This document shows positions 1-8,089 of a stretch of 33,264 bases of DNA, in pieces. Made by a program: the position numbers and the translations under genes. The DNA is from Oscillospiraceae bacterium (GTDB lineage Bacteria; Bacillota; Clostridia; UBA1381; UBA9506). The number at the start of each line of letters is the position of its first letter. Position 1 is the stretch's first letter. Where the stretch lies: NCBI GenBank assembly GCA_015068905.1, contig SVJQ01000016.1:1-33264 (forward strand), read 5' to 3'. Below the pieces are notes generated by a model. That model was not told the DNA's origin. It saw only the letters and a list, made by a program, of their open reading frames with translations, and did no database searches.

Positions 1-154
1 GTCCATATAGGACATATAATCTCCTAGCCAGTCAATACTGACTTAATTGCTTGGATTGTCCATCCAAAATTACTCAAATGAATTTATTTAGAGCCTGCTC
101 TGTTTAATTTTCAAGGTTCGGTGCGCTGAAGCTTTCGCCTTAGCACGGAATTAT
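1..154 (-). other. Leader of a leftward rRNA operon (16S lies beyond the window)
   Basis: Read on the minus strand, the segment after the promoter at 155-183 has the look of a Firmicutes pre-rRNA leader. The complement of 101-116 reads CCTTGAAAATTAAACA, a boxA-like motif typical of the region upstream of 16S or 23S genes. A small hairpin TTGGAT/ATCCAA follows (about 50-67). The complement of 41-50, GCAATTAAGT, also occurs in the rRNA leader at the right edge. No 16S sequence is reached, so assignment to an rRNA operon is inferred from motif and promoter, not from the gene itself. Confidence 0.65.
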
Positions 155-183
155 ATTATAGCACCTCTAAAAGGGTTTGTCAA
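155..183 (-). promoter_or_regulatory. Consensus sigma-A promoter driving the leftward rRNA leader
   Basis: On the minus strand TTGACA (178-183) is followed by a 17-nt spacer and TATAAT (155-160), a perfect match to the vegetative consensus. The sequence upstream (184-235) is rich in A/T tracts, consistent with an UP element. Transcription would start near 148 and run out of the left edge. Confidence 0.85.
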
Positions 184-249
184 CACTTTTTTGAAAGTTT
201 TTTTGATTTTTTTCTATTATTTCCCTCTGTCCTTTAATTATACACCCAA

Positions 250-930
250 TTATAAAACAATCGGCACAAAATCTGCCATTTCAATGGTGTCCGGTGTGAC
301 CCGACAATCTACCGCCAGAATGTTGACGCCGGCCTTTGCCGCCGCCCGCAGAGCATCACCAAAAGCTTTGTGGGTTTCATCGTGGGGCGAAAAGCGGGTC
401 ACGCCCTTCATCTGAACCACAAAGACCACATAGGCTTCAAAGCCGTCCTGCCTGCACGCTACCAATTCGTTTAAGTGCTTAACGCCGCGCTCTGTAGGGG
501 CATCAGGAAAATAAACCGCATCATCCTTTTCTAGGGTGACGCCTTTGACCTCAACAAAAATCTTTTTGTTGCCTGCTTCTATATAAAAATCAAAGCGGGA
601 ATTTTTATAGGTGGTTTCCGGCTTGATCAGGGTTACATCAGAAAACAAGTTCCCTGCTTTTATCCATTCATAAAACACTTTGTTCGGCACCTGACTGTCC
701 ATGTTTACCAGTCTGTCACCTTTATAAACTGCTATCAGGTCAAACTTTGTTTTGCGGTCAGGATTGTCCGCCGCCTGTACAAAGACCGTGGCGCCAGGCA
801 CTAACAGTTCGCGGCAACGCCCCGTATTTTTCACATGGCAAACCTGCTCACATCCGTCTATCTCTACTATAGCAATAAATCGGTTGGGGCGGCTCAAAAA
901 GGTTGCTTTTTGGATTCGTGCATATTTCAT
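250..930 (-). CDS. sfsA: SfsA family protein (sugar fermentation stimulation protein)
   Basis: This encodes about 226 residues, the usual SfsA length (about 230). The N-terminus carries the family pattern RxNRFxAxVEIDG followed by HVxNTGRCRELLxPG. The central part has DFYIE and FVEVKGVTLE, the nuclease-like core with conserved acidic and lysine residues. The C-terminus holds the HxxELV and VVFVVQM strands. SfsA proteins were named for maltose metabolism in E. coli and are described as sugar-nonspecific nucleic acid binding/nuclease-like proteins; the physiological role is unclear. The start at 930 is preferred over the ATG at 936 because GAGAGGAAG sits about 9 nt upstream of 930 but abuts 936. 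It is monocistronic, divergent from rubrerythrin, with its own promoter at 952-980. Confidence 0.9.
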   Translation of the reverse strand: MKYARIQKATFLSRPNRFIAIVEIDGCEQVCHVKNTGRCRELLVPGATVFVQAADNPDRKTKFDLIAVYKGDRLVNMDSQVPNKVFYEWIKAGNLFSDVTLIKPETTYKNSRFDFYIEAGNKKIFVEVKGVTLEKDDAVYFPDAPTERGVKHLNELVACRQDGFEAYVVFVVQMKGVTRFSPHDETHKAFGDALRAAAKAGVNILAVDCRVTPDTIEMADFVPIVL

Positions 931-951
931 AGACATCTTCCTCTCAACAAA

Positions 952-980
952 ATTGTATCACGATGACCGCCCTCTGTCAA
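952..980 (-). promoter_or_regulatory. sfsA promoter
   Basis: The minus strand shows TTGACA (975-980), a 17-nt spacer and TACAAT (952-957). This places the start about 15-20 nt upstream of the sfsA ATG, so the 5' leader is very short. Confidence 0.75.
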
Positions 981-1043
981 AGGGGTATATTTTTCAAAAA
1001 AACGGAAAAACTAGGAGAAAATACCTTTGAAAGGATGATTTTT

Positions 1044-1577
1044 ATGAACCTGTCAGGAACAAAAACCGAACAAAACCTGCTCACTGCCTTTGCCGGCGAA
1101 TCTCAGGCACGAAACAAATATACTTACTTTGCCTCTGTCGCGCAAAATGAGGGCTATGAGCAGATTGCAAGCATTTTCAGAGAAACCGCCAATAATGAAA
1201 TGGCACACGCAAAAATATGGTTTAAGCTGCTTGGCGGCATTGGTGGCACGGCAAAAAACCTAGCCGACGCTGCTGCCGGCGAAAACAGCGAATGGACAGA
1301 AATGTATGCTGAATTTGCTAAAACGGCGGAGGAAGAGGGCTTTACCTCTATCGCCAAGCTGTTTTCTTCTGTTGCCGCCATTGAAAAAGAACACGAAGAG
1401 CGGTACCGCGCGCTGATTAAAAACCTAGAACAGAAGCAGGTTTTCTCACGCCTCACCGAACAAACCTGGATTTGCCGCAACTGCGGACACATTCACACAG
1501 GCAAAGAAGCACCGGGGGTCTGCCCTGTTTGTGCCCATCCACAGAGCTATTTTGAGTTGAGAGAGAAGAATTATTGA
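1044..1577 (+). CDS. rbr: Rubrerythrin
   Basis: A 177-residue non-haem di-iron peroxidase that reduces hydrogen peroxide in the cytoplasm of anaerobes, using electrons passed through its own rubredoxin-like domain. The ferritin-like four-helix domain (residues 1-135) has ligand motifs E19, E52-xx-H55, E86 and E114-xx-H117. The C-terminal rubredoxin-like iron site is C144-x2-C147 and C160-x2-C163. The start at 1044 is chosen because AAAGGATG lies at normal distance upstream. The in-frame ATG at 1035 lies inside that ribosome binding site, and the longer upstream reading frame has no binding site. The gene stands alone; palindromic repeats begin 1-2 nt after its stop. It fits an oxygen-sensitive host. 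Confidence 0.95.
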   Translation: MNLSGTKTEQNLLTAFAGESQARNKYTYFASVAQNEGYEQIASIFRETANNEMAHAKIWFKLLGGIGGTAKNLADAAAGENSEWTEMYAEFAKTAEEEGFTSIAKLFSSVAAIEKEHEERYRALIKNLEQKQVFSRLTEQTWICRNCGHIHTGKEAPGVCPVCAHPQSYFELREKNY

Positions 1578-1578
1578 T

Positions 1579-1636
1579 TGTAGGGGCGATTCATGAATCG
1601 CCCGATTGCGGGAGGGCATGGAGACCCTCCCCTACA
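1579..1636. repeat. Palindromic repeat element 1 (TGTAGGGG ... CCCCTACA)
   Basis: A 58-bp element with 8-bp terminal inverted repeats. Inside are two hairpins: GGGCGATTCATGAATCGCCC, itself palindromic, and GGGAGGG/CCCTCCC around CATGGAGA. It starts within 2 nt of the rubrerythrin stop. No coding potential is seen. It resembles the REP/MITE-like intergenic palindromes common in Clostridia, and its second half is related to 16069-16096 and 26874-26900. Confidence 0.7.
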
Positions 1637-1656
1637 GATTTGCTACACAAAGGTAT

Positions 1657-1716
1657 TGTAGGGTGCAGCGTTTACGATGCACCGCAAACGGAATGTCGTA
1701 AACGCCATTCCCTACA
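1657..1716. repeat. Palindromic repeat element 2 (TGTAGGG ... CCCTACA)
   Basis: A 60-bp element with 7-bp terminal inverted repeats matching element 1. It contains two side-by-side hairpins, GGTGCA/TGCACC and GGAATG/CATTCC. Their loops, GCGTTTACGA and TCGTAAACGC, are exact reverse complements of each other, so the loops can pair or the whole element can fold as one long stem. Confidence 0.7.
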
Positions 1717-1737
1717 TTTTAGTATAATTTGAAAGCG

Positions 1738-1764
1738 AAAAAGGACGGTTTCCCGTCCTTTTTC
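1738..1764. terminator. Bidirectional intrinsic terminator
   Basis: GGACGG (1743-1748), a 4-nt loop and CCGTCC (1753-1758), flanked by five A on the left and TTTTTC on the right, so it can act on both strands. It lies between the convergent rubrerythrin gene and the long leftward block that ends at 1848. Confidence 0.85.
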
Positions 1765-1847
1765 TTGTTTGTATCGATTTGTGTGTCAACAAATGAACCA
1801 TGCATTTTTACACTAAGGCATAAAAATACATGTCCCCTTAAGATTTC

Positions 1848-2780
1848 TTAAATTTTACAAGAGAAAATTACATCCTCAAACATCTTTTCTTCTATAGAAA
1901 CGGTTTTGCCTTTTAAATTCTCTAAAACACCGCTATCCCCTTGAAAATCAAAAGTCAGGCTATAAGCGCACAGTGCCTGATAGCGAAAGCGGCTGTCCTT
2001 GGGGGCGCCGTACTTGGTGTCACCCAAAAGAGGATGGCCGATTTTTGAAAACTGCACGCGAATCTGATGCTTTCTGCCGGTGAGCAGGGTTATCTCTGCT
2101 AAGGCTTTGCCGTTTTCGGTCTTGATAACCTCATAGTCTAACACGGCTTCTTTAGCGCCGGGGGTCTCTTTTTTAACCACCCGCACCTTGTTTTCTTTCT
2201 CGTCAGCTTTCAGATAATGTATCAGCCTGCCGGATTTTTCTTCCGGCACAGAGCACAAAATGGCGCGGTATTTTTTTGTGACCTCGTGGTTCTTTATTTT
2301 TTCATTCAAAAGCTTTTGTGCTACTGCATTTTTTGCCACTAACAAAAGCCCCCGGGTGTTTCTGTCCAAACGGTTAGAGAGCGCCGGCGCAAAGCTGTTT
2401 TCTGACTTAGGGTTATATTCCCCTTTTTCAAACAAATATGCCTGCGCCATAGACAAAAGCGAATCGTCACCGCCGTGGGATGCCTGCCCTGCCGGTTTAT
2501 CACACACCAAAAGGTTTTCATCCTCATAAACAACTGACAGACCGTCACTTTTGGCGGTTATCTCTTTAACCTCGCCAAAAAACTCATCATTTATATAAAG
2601 GTAAAGCTCGTCGCCACATTGCAAAACATCTTGCGCTGAGAGCGCCTTTTTGTTCCGCTTGACCCGCTTGTTGCGAAGCTGCTTATACAAAAGGCTTCGG
2701 GGCATAGTGGGGAGCAGTTTGGATAAAAACTTATCCAAACGTTGGCCACTGTCGTTTTCATTTATTGTAATAATCTTCAT
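1848..2780 (-). CDS. RluC/RluD-type 23S rRNA pseudouridine synthase
   Basis: A 310-residue RluA-family enzyme that isomerises uridine to pseudouridine in RNA, most likely 23S rRNA. An S4 RNA-binding domain occupies about residues 11-60 (GQRLDKFLSKLL, RxxLYKQLRNKRVKRN). The catalytic domain follows, with the active-site motif NRLDRNTRGLLL; the nucleophile is D139. Many relatives have HRLD where this has NRLD. The later GRKHQIRVQFSKIGHPLLGDTKYG block is also typical. The start at 2780 is supported by AAGGGATG about 9 nt upstream; a longer frame reaching 2879 would overlap cls and lacks a binding site. It is the last gene of the leftward block, 13 nt after cls. The exact target uridine cannot be told from sequence. 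Confidence 0.88.
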   Translation of the reverse strand: MKIITINENDSGQRLDKFLSKLLPTMPRSLLYKQLRNKRVKRNKKALSAQDVLQCGDELYLYINDEFFGEVKEITAKSDGLSVVYEDENLLVCDKPAGQASHGGDDSLLSMAQAYLFEKGEYNPKSENSFAPALSNRLDRNTRGLLLVAKNAVAQKLLNEKIKNHEVTKKYRAILCSVPEEKSGRLIHYLKADEKENKVRVVKKETPGAKEAVLDYEVIKTENGKALAEITLLTGRKHQIRVQFSKIGHPLLGDTKYGAPKDSRFRYQALCAYSLTFDFQGDSGVLENLKGKTVSIEEKMFEDVIFSCKI

Positions 2781-2793
2781 TGTCTCACATCCC

Positions 2794-4323
2794 TTACATA
2801 AGCGGTGCCAGCAAGCGGAATATGCTTTGCAGAATGCTGCGGAAGAACCCGCTTTTACAATCTTTAGGCGTAACCTCACGGCTCACCGTCAGGGTTTTTT
2901 CAAAATCAGCACGAATGTCACAAATTGCCTGGGTGCTGCAGAGCCACGCGCCGCATTCAAAATGCAGGTACAGACTGCGATAGTCTAAATTCACCGTGCC
3001 AACCGTTGCCACGGCATCATCTGCCACCATAACCTTAGAGTGCAAAAAGCCGGGGGTATATTCATAAATTTTAACCCCGCCCTCTAAAAGTTCACGGTAA
3101 TAGGATTGGGTGGTTATATACACATACCGCTTGTCCGGTATGCCCGGCACCAAAATCCGTACATCCACGCCGCTTTTGGCGGCAAGGGTCAGGGCTGACA
3201 CCATACTGTCATCAATAATTAAATAGGGTGTTTGAATGTAAAGATACTGTTTTGCATCGCTTATGACATTTAAATAAACCTTTTCGCTGACGTATTCATC
3301 ATCCACAGGGCTGTCGCAGTACGGGATTACATAGCCGTCTGCCCCATCACAGCTGCTCTTGGGCGCAAGATAGTCTGTCATATCGGTTTTTTCGCCGGTC
3401 AGCGCCTGCCAGAGTGTTAAAAACATATAAGTGTAGCTGTCCACCGCGGGGCCGGTAAGTTCGACGGACGCATCCTTCCAATGGCCAAAGCGCACTTTTT
3501 CGTTGATATATTCATCTGCAAGGTTTACGCCGCCGCAAAACGCCCATTTGCCGTCAATGACCGCAATTTTTCTGTGGTCGCGGTGGTTTTGCAGGGTGGA
3601 AAGCGCCGGACGGAATTTATTAAACACCACGCAACGGATGCCCATATTCGCCAGTATTTTTTCATAATTATGAGGGAGCAGTAAAAAACACCCCAAATCA
3701 TCATAAATCAGGCGGACATCTACACCCTCTTTGGCTTTTCTCTTTAAAATATCTAAAATTGAATTCCACATTCTGCCTTCTTCAATAATGAAGTATTCTA
3801 AAAAGATAAACCGTTCTGCCTGCTCTAAAGCGGTGAGCATAGCTTTAAACTTCTCCTCACCGGGGGAAAGGTAGGTTGCTGATATATTGTGATATACCGG
3901 AAAGCCGCAGCTTTCTGTCAGGTATCGGCACTGTTTGCCGTGCTCAGGATGCTCCTGCAGAAAGGCCTCTTTTACCGATGAACTTTGGATAAGACAAGGG
4001 GCAAGAGCCGTTTCTGCCCGCTTAATTTGTTTTTTGAAAGCCATGGTGAGGCCCTGATAGCGCACCATCAGGTACATAAGCCCGCCAAAGAGAGGAAAGG
4101 CTAAAAGCACCACAGACCAAAGAAGCTTATAAGGCGCCCGCTTGGCTCTGGATATCACATGGAGCACCACAAAAACACTTAAAAGGGATAAGCAGTTATA
4201 AATCCATTGATAGGTCTGACTGGAGCTGTAAATGGTTGTAACCATAAGCGCCACTTGCAACAAAAGCAGAAAAATGACAAACACACGCCGTCTGAAAAGC
4301 AAGCGGAACCACTTTTTTTGCAT
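2794..4323 (-). CDS. cls: Cardiolipin synthase (phospholipase D family)
   Basis: A 509-residue membrane enzyme that joins two phosphatidylglycerol molecules into cardiolipin. Hydrophobic segments lie at about residues 12-32, 42-58 and 66-87 (the PLDc N-terminal region). Two HKD motifs make the active site: H250-x-K252-x4-D257, followed by GGVNLADEY, and H428-x-K430-x4-D435, followed by GTVNLDYRS. Length and order match the bacterial Cls family. The start at 4323 is chosen because AGGAGG lies about 9 nt upstream; an upstream frame to 4374 would overlap hemW. It is 13 nt after hemW and 13 nt before the pseudouridine synthase, so it is co-transcribed. Confidence 0.92.
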   Translation of the reverse strand: MQKKWFRLLFRRRVFVIFLLLLQVALMVTTIYSSSQTYQWIYNCLSLLSVFVVLHVISRAKRAPYKLLWSVVLLAFPLFGGLMYLMVRYQGLTMAFKKQIKRAETALAPCLIQSSSVKEAFLQEHPEHGKQCRYLTESCGFPVYHNISATYLSPGEEKFKAMLTALEQAERFIFLEYFIIEEGRMWNSILDILKRKAKEGVDVRLIYDDLGCFLLLPHNYEKILANMGIRCVVFNKFRPALSTLQNHRDHRKIAVIDGKWAFCGGVNLADEYINEKVRFGHWKDASVELTGPAVDSYTYMFLTLWQALTGEKTDMTDYLAPKSSCDGADGYVIPYCDSPVDDEYVSEKVYLNVISDAKQYLYIQTPYLIIDDSMVSALTLAAKSGVDVRILVPGIPDKRYVYITTQSYYRELLEGGVKIYEYTPGFLHSKVMVADDAVATVGTVNLDYRSLYLHFECGAWLCSTQAICDIRADFEKTLTVSREVTPKDCKSGFFRSILQSIFRLLAPLM

Positions 4324-4336
4324 ACCTCTACCCCTC

Positions 4337-5458
4337 CTAAATAAATTCACAAAAAACTGCATTGGAAACATCAATGCCCCGGTCTGTCAGCCGGATTCTG
4401 TCGCCATCATCTTCTAAAAGTCCAAAGGAACACAGTTTTTGTACAGTCTCGCCAAAAACGCTGTTTAAGCTTGTACCAAAGCAGCTTTGAAAGTCTGCGC
4501 GGCGCACCCCGGCCTCTGTCTGGCGGAGGCCTAAAAACATAAACTCACCCATGGCATCTGCCTCTGTGACGGTTTCGCCTACGGGCTTTATGCCTTTTTC
4601 CACCTGCTCATAGTAAGCAGAGAGGGTTGCCGGATTTTCAAACCGGCAGTTTTCATAAAAAGAGTGTGCCGCCGCACCCAAGCCGATGTAGGGCGTGCGA
4701 AGCCAATATTTTGTGTTATGCCGTGAAATTTTGCCACCCTTTGCAAAATTTGAAATTTCATAACGGTCATAGCCGTGATTTCTTAAATAGTCCACTAGCA
4801 GGGCGTAACGGTCACGGTCCTCATCCTCATCAGGCAGAGTGATTTCGCCCCGATTATATGCCTCGTGCATAGGGGTGCCCTCGCACAAAATCAAAGAATA
4901 GCAAGAAAGATGCTCCGGCTCAAGCGCCACCGCCCGAAACAGGCTCTCCTGCAGGCTTTCACGGGTCTGACCGGGGATGGAAAACATTAAATCAAGGCTC
5001 AGATTCATAATCCCTGCCCCACGCACCGCCTCTACCGCACGGACAGCATCATCCTTTGTGTGGATTCTGCCAAGGCTTTTTAGCTCAGTATCCACAAAAG
5101 ACTGTACCCCAAGGCTCACGCGGTTGACGCCGCAGGACGCCAACTGCTTAAAAGTTTCCTCATCGCAGGTGCCGGGGTTTGCCTCAACGGTAATCTCACA
5201 ATCTTTTGCCAGAGAAAAAGAAGACGCCACACGAGACAGCACCTTGCCTAAAAGCTCAGGTGCCAGCGCCGTGGGCGTGCCGCCGCCTAAATAGACGGTA
5301 TCTATGGCCGTACCGCGATACGCTTCCATCTCATGGGTGAGCGCATCAACATAGCGCTCCCCTTCTGACAGCTTGTCAGGATAGGAAACGAAATCGCAGT
5401 AGTGGCATTTTTTAACGCAAAAGGGAAAATGAATATAAAGTCCTGTCATATTACTCAT
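4337..5458 (-). CDS. hemW: HemW-like radical SAM protein (haem chaperone / coproporphyrinogen oxidase-like)
   Basis: A 373-residue protein. The radical SAM [4Fe-4S] motif is C14-x3-C18-x2-C21 ([10 protein letters not shown]), followed by the VYLGGGTPT strand and EANPGT, as in HemN/HemW. HemW relatives have been shown to bind and deliver haem and are often misannotated as oxygen-independent coproporphyrinogen III oxidase. The CxxxCxxC motif is not extended by the extra cysteine seen in true HemN, which supports HemW. It directly follows lepA, the usual Firmicutes order, overlapping its stop by 8 nt. ATG codons at 5458 and 5449 are both possible starts. Confidence 0.9.
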   Translation of the reverse strand: MSNMTGLYIHFPFCVKKCHYCDFVSYPDKLSEGERYVDALTHEMEAYRGTAIDTVYLGGGTPTALAPELLGKVLSRVASSFSLAKDCEITVEANPGTCDEETFKQLASCGVNRVSLGVQSFVDTELKSLGRIHTKDDAVRAVEAVRGAGIMNLSLDLMFSIPGQTRESLQESLFRAVALEPEHLSCYSLILCEGTPMHEAYNRGEITLPDEDEDRDRYALLVDYLRNHGYDRYEISNFAKGGKISRHNTKYWLRTPYIGLGAAAHSFYENCRFENPATLSAYYEQVEKGIKPVGETVTEADAMGEFMFLGLRQTEAGVRRADFQSCFGTSLNSVFGETVQKLCSFGLLEDDGDRIRLTDRGIDVSNAVFCEFI

Positions 5459-7256
5459 CCAGCTTCAAAACGGACATAAACGCCTCCTGAGGCACCTCTA
5501 CGCTGCCCACCTGACGCATCCGCTTTTTACCCTCTTTCTGTTTTTCCAACAATTTTTTCTTACGGGTGATGTCACCGCCATAGCACTTAGCCAAAACGTC
5601 TTTACGCATGGCTTTAACGGTCTCTCTTGCGATGATTTTGTTCCCGATTGCCGCCTGAATGGGAATTTCAAAAAGCTGACGGGGAATGGCGGCTTTTAAT
5701 TTTTCCGCAATCTTTCTGCCACGGGTGTACGAGTTGGAGGAATGCACAATGAAGGAAAGGGCATCCACCATATCGCCGTTTAACAGAATATCCAGCTTCA
5801 CAAGGTCTGACTTTTCATAGCCGGCAAGCTCATAGTCAAAGCTTGCATAGCCACGGGTGCGGGATTTTAGCGCATCAAAAAAGTCATAAATAATTTCATT
5901 CAGCGGTAACATATAATGAAGCTGCGCACGGTCAGTATCAATATAGGTCGTGTTTTCATACACGCCGCGACGCTCCTGACAAAGCTCCATAACACTGCCG
6001 ATGAATTCTGTAGGGGTCATAATATCAGCCTTAACCATAGGCTCTTCCATAGTCAGAATTTCACTTGGGTTTGGCATATTGGTGGGGTTTGAAATCCAAA
6101 GCTCTTCCCCATTTGTTTTATTCACCTTATACACAACGCTGGGAGCGGTTGTGACTAAGTCTAAGTTATATTCACGCTCTAAACGCTCCTGCATAATCTC
6201 CATGTGCAGAAGCCCCAAAAAGCCGCAGCGGAAGCCGAAACCAAGCGCCACAGAAGTTTCCGGCTCAAAGGAGAGAGAGGCATCATTTAACTGCAGTTTA
6301 AAAAGTGCATCACGCAAATCGTCATATCTTGCGCCGTCTGCCGGATAGATACCGCAGAAAACCATGGGGTTAACCTGCTTATAGCCGGCAAGGGGTTCTG
6401 CCGCCGGGCGGTTTGCCAAAGTGATGGTGTCACCCACACGGGTGTCAGACACGTTTTTGATAGATGCCGTCAGGTAGCCAACCTCACCGGCAGAGAGCTT
6501 GTCGCACTTTAAAAAGCCGTTGGGGTGCAGGTAACCGACTTCTACTACCTCAAATTCTTTTTCGGTTGCCATCAGGCGGATGGTATCGCCCGTTTTTAAT
6601 GTTCCGTCCATAACTCGGAAGTAGATAATAACACCTTTATAGGGGTCATAAAAGCTGTCAAAAATCAAGGCAGATAAGGGCTCTTCGCTGTCACCCTTGG
6701 GTGGTGGAATGAGCTCTACAATCTGCTCTAAAACCTCTTCAATGCCAATGCCGTTTTTAGCAGAAATACGGGGAGCATCCTCTGCAGGAATGCCGATAAT
6801 GTTTTCGATTTCTTCCACAACCTCGTCAGGGCGTGCCGCCGGCAGGTCAATTTTGTTGATAACCGGCATAATCTCTAAATCGTGGTCAATGGCAAGGTAG
6901 GTGTTTGCCAAGGTCTGCGCCTCAATACCTTGCGCCGCATCCACAATCAAAAGCGCACCCTCACAGGCGGCAAGGCTTCGTGAAACCTCATAGTTAAAGT
7001 CCACGTGGCCGGGGGTGTCAATCAAATTTAAAACATACTCCTCCCCGTCCTTTGCCCGATACAAAAGGCGGACGGCACGGGCTTTAATGGTAATGCCACG
7101 CTCACGCTCTAAGTCCATGTTGTCAAGCACCTGTGCTTCCATTTCGCGCTCGGTTAAGAGACCTGTCTTTTCTAAAAGACGGTCTGCCAATGTAGACTTG
7201 CCGTGGTCAATATGTGCAATAATCGAAAAATTTCTGATATGATCCTGATTTACCAT
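5451..7256 (-). CDS. lepA: Elongation factor 4 (LepA)
   Basis: A 601-residue translational GTPase, full length for LepA. The G1 loop is AHIDHGKST (residues 15-23), G3 is DTPGH and G4 is NKID. The C-terminal half carries the LepA-specific block with SYDY-like FDYELAGY and the lysine-rich [24 protein letters not shown] tail. EF4 acts on ribosomes during stalled or aberrant translocation and influences initiation. GGAGG lies 6-7 nt before the ATG. It follows punA by 11 nt and overlaps hemW. Confidence 0.97.
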   Translation of the reverse strand: MVNQDHIRNFSIIAHIDHGKSTLADRLLEKTGLLTEREMEAQVLDNMDLERERGITIKARAVRLLYRAKDGEEYVLNLIDTPGHVDFNYEVSRSLAACEGALLIVDAAQGIEAQTLANTYLAIDHDLEIMPVINKIDLPAARPDEVVEEIENIIGIPAEDAPRISAKNGIGIEEVLEQIVELIPPPKGDSEEPLSALIFDSFYDPYKGVIIYFRVMDGTLKTGDTIRLMATEKEFEVVEVGYLHPNGFLKCDKLSAGEVGYLTASIKNVSDTRVGDTITLANRPAAEPLAGYKQVNPMVFCGIYPADGARYDDLRDALFKLQLNDASLSFEPETSVALGFGFRCGFLGLLHMEIMQERLEREYNLDLVTTAPSVVYKVNKTNGEELWISNPTNMPNPSEILTMEEPMVKADIMTPTEFIGSVMELCQERRGVYENTTYIDTDRAQLHYMLPLNEIIYDFFDALKSRTRGYASFDYELAGYEKSDLVKLDILLNGDMVDALSFIVHSSNSYTRGRKIAEKLKAAIPRQLFEIPIQAAIGNKIIARETVKAMRKDVLAKCYGGDITRKKKLLEKQKEGKKRMRQVGSVEVPQEAFMSVLKLDE

Positions 7257-7267
7257 AGATTCCTCCG

Positions 7268-8071
7268 CTATAGTTCTGCTATCATGGCGCTGACAAGCGC
7301 CTTAAAGTGGCCGATTGCCACCTCACTAAAGCCTAAGTCTTTAATCTCGCTTTCAATGCCCGCCGCCATATTCACACAGAAAGACAGACCAAAAACATCC
7401 ATACCGCTGTGAACTGCCGCCAGCACCTCGGGCACGGTGGACATACCCACAACATCTGCCCCCAAGGTTCTGAGCATTCTGATTTCTGCCGGCGTTTCGT
7501 AGTTGGGACCGGACATATAGGCATAAACCCCTTCTTCTAAGGGGATGGAAAGCTCGTTTGCTTTCTTCTTCGCCAGTTCTCTCAGCGCCGGTGTATATGC
7601 CTTTGACATATCAAAAAACCGCGGGCCAAATTCGTCTATATTTTCGCCCCGGAGGGGTGTGTCATTAAAAAACTTGATGTGGTCAGAAAGCACCATCAGG
7701 GTGCCCACCTGATAGCTCAGATTAATGGCACCTGAGGCATTTGTCACAAACAGGGTTTTGACACCGAGGAGCTTTAAAACCCAGACGGGAAAGGCAATTT
7801 CTTTCATAGAATAACCTTCGTAGTAGTGGACTCTGCCTTGGAGGACCACCACGTTTTTTTCCCCAAGCTGTCCCGCCACAAGCTGACCCCTGTGATGTGG
7901 TGCCGTGCTGACGGGAAAGCCGGGAATTTCTGAATAAGGAACGGTGACCGCATTTTCTAACAGCTCTGCAAAAGAGCCAAGACCCGTGCCCAAAATTAAG
8001 GCAACATCCGGTACTATTTTTATTTTTTCTTTAACATAGTCTGCCGCACGGGTCAGCTTTTGCATCAGCAT
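7268..8071 (-). CDS. punA: Purine nucleoside phosphorylase (trimeric, PNP family 2)
   Basis: A 267-residue enzyme that splits inosine or guanosine with phosphate to free base and ribose 1-phosphate. Landmarks are LGTGLGSF (phosphate loop), [25 protein letters not shown], and the family signature [29 protein letters not shown] seen here in the 200s, with the glutamate and asparagine base contacts. Length and motifs match the trimeric class, not the hexameric DeoD class. AGGAG lies 8 nt before the ATG. It is 18 nt after purL, so synthesis and salvage of purines are co-transcribed. Substrate preference (guanosine or xanthosine) cannot be decided. Confidence 0.93.
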   Translation of the reverse strand: MLMQKLTRAADYVKEKIKIVPDVALILGTGLGSFAELLENAVTVPYSEIPGFPVSTAPHHRGQLVAGQLGEKNVVVLQGRVHYYEGYSMKEIAFPVWVLKLLGVKTLFVTNASGAINLSYQVGTLMVLSDHIKFFNDTPLRGENIDEFGPRFFDMSKAYTPALRELAKKKANELSIPLEEGVYAYMSGPNYETPAEIRMLRTLGADVVGMSTVPEVLAAVHSGMDVFGLSFCVNMAAGIESEIKDLGFSEVAIGHFKALVSAMIAEL

Positions 8072-8089
8072 AGGGTACGCTCCTGTTGA

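Noticed and set aside
963-1043. Upstream extension of rubrerythrin
   Set aside because: No ribosome binding site and no family similarity; it overlaps the sfsA promoter.
1579-1716. CRISPR array
   Set aside because: There are only two elements, they are internally palindromic and differ in sequence; there are no regular spacers and no cas genes.
2781-2879. N-terminal extension of the pseudouridine synthase into cls
   Set aside because: The S4 domain starts at the ATG at 2780, which has a good Shine-Dalgarno; the extension only re-reads cls in another frame.
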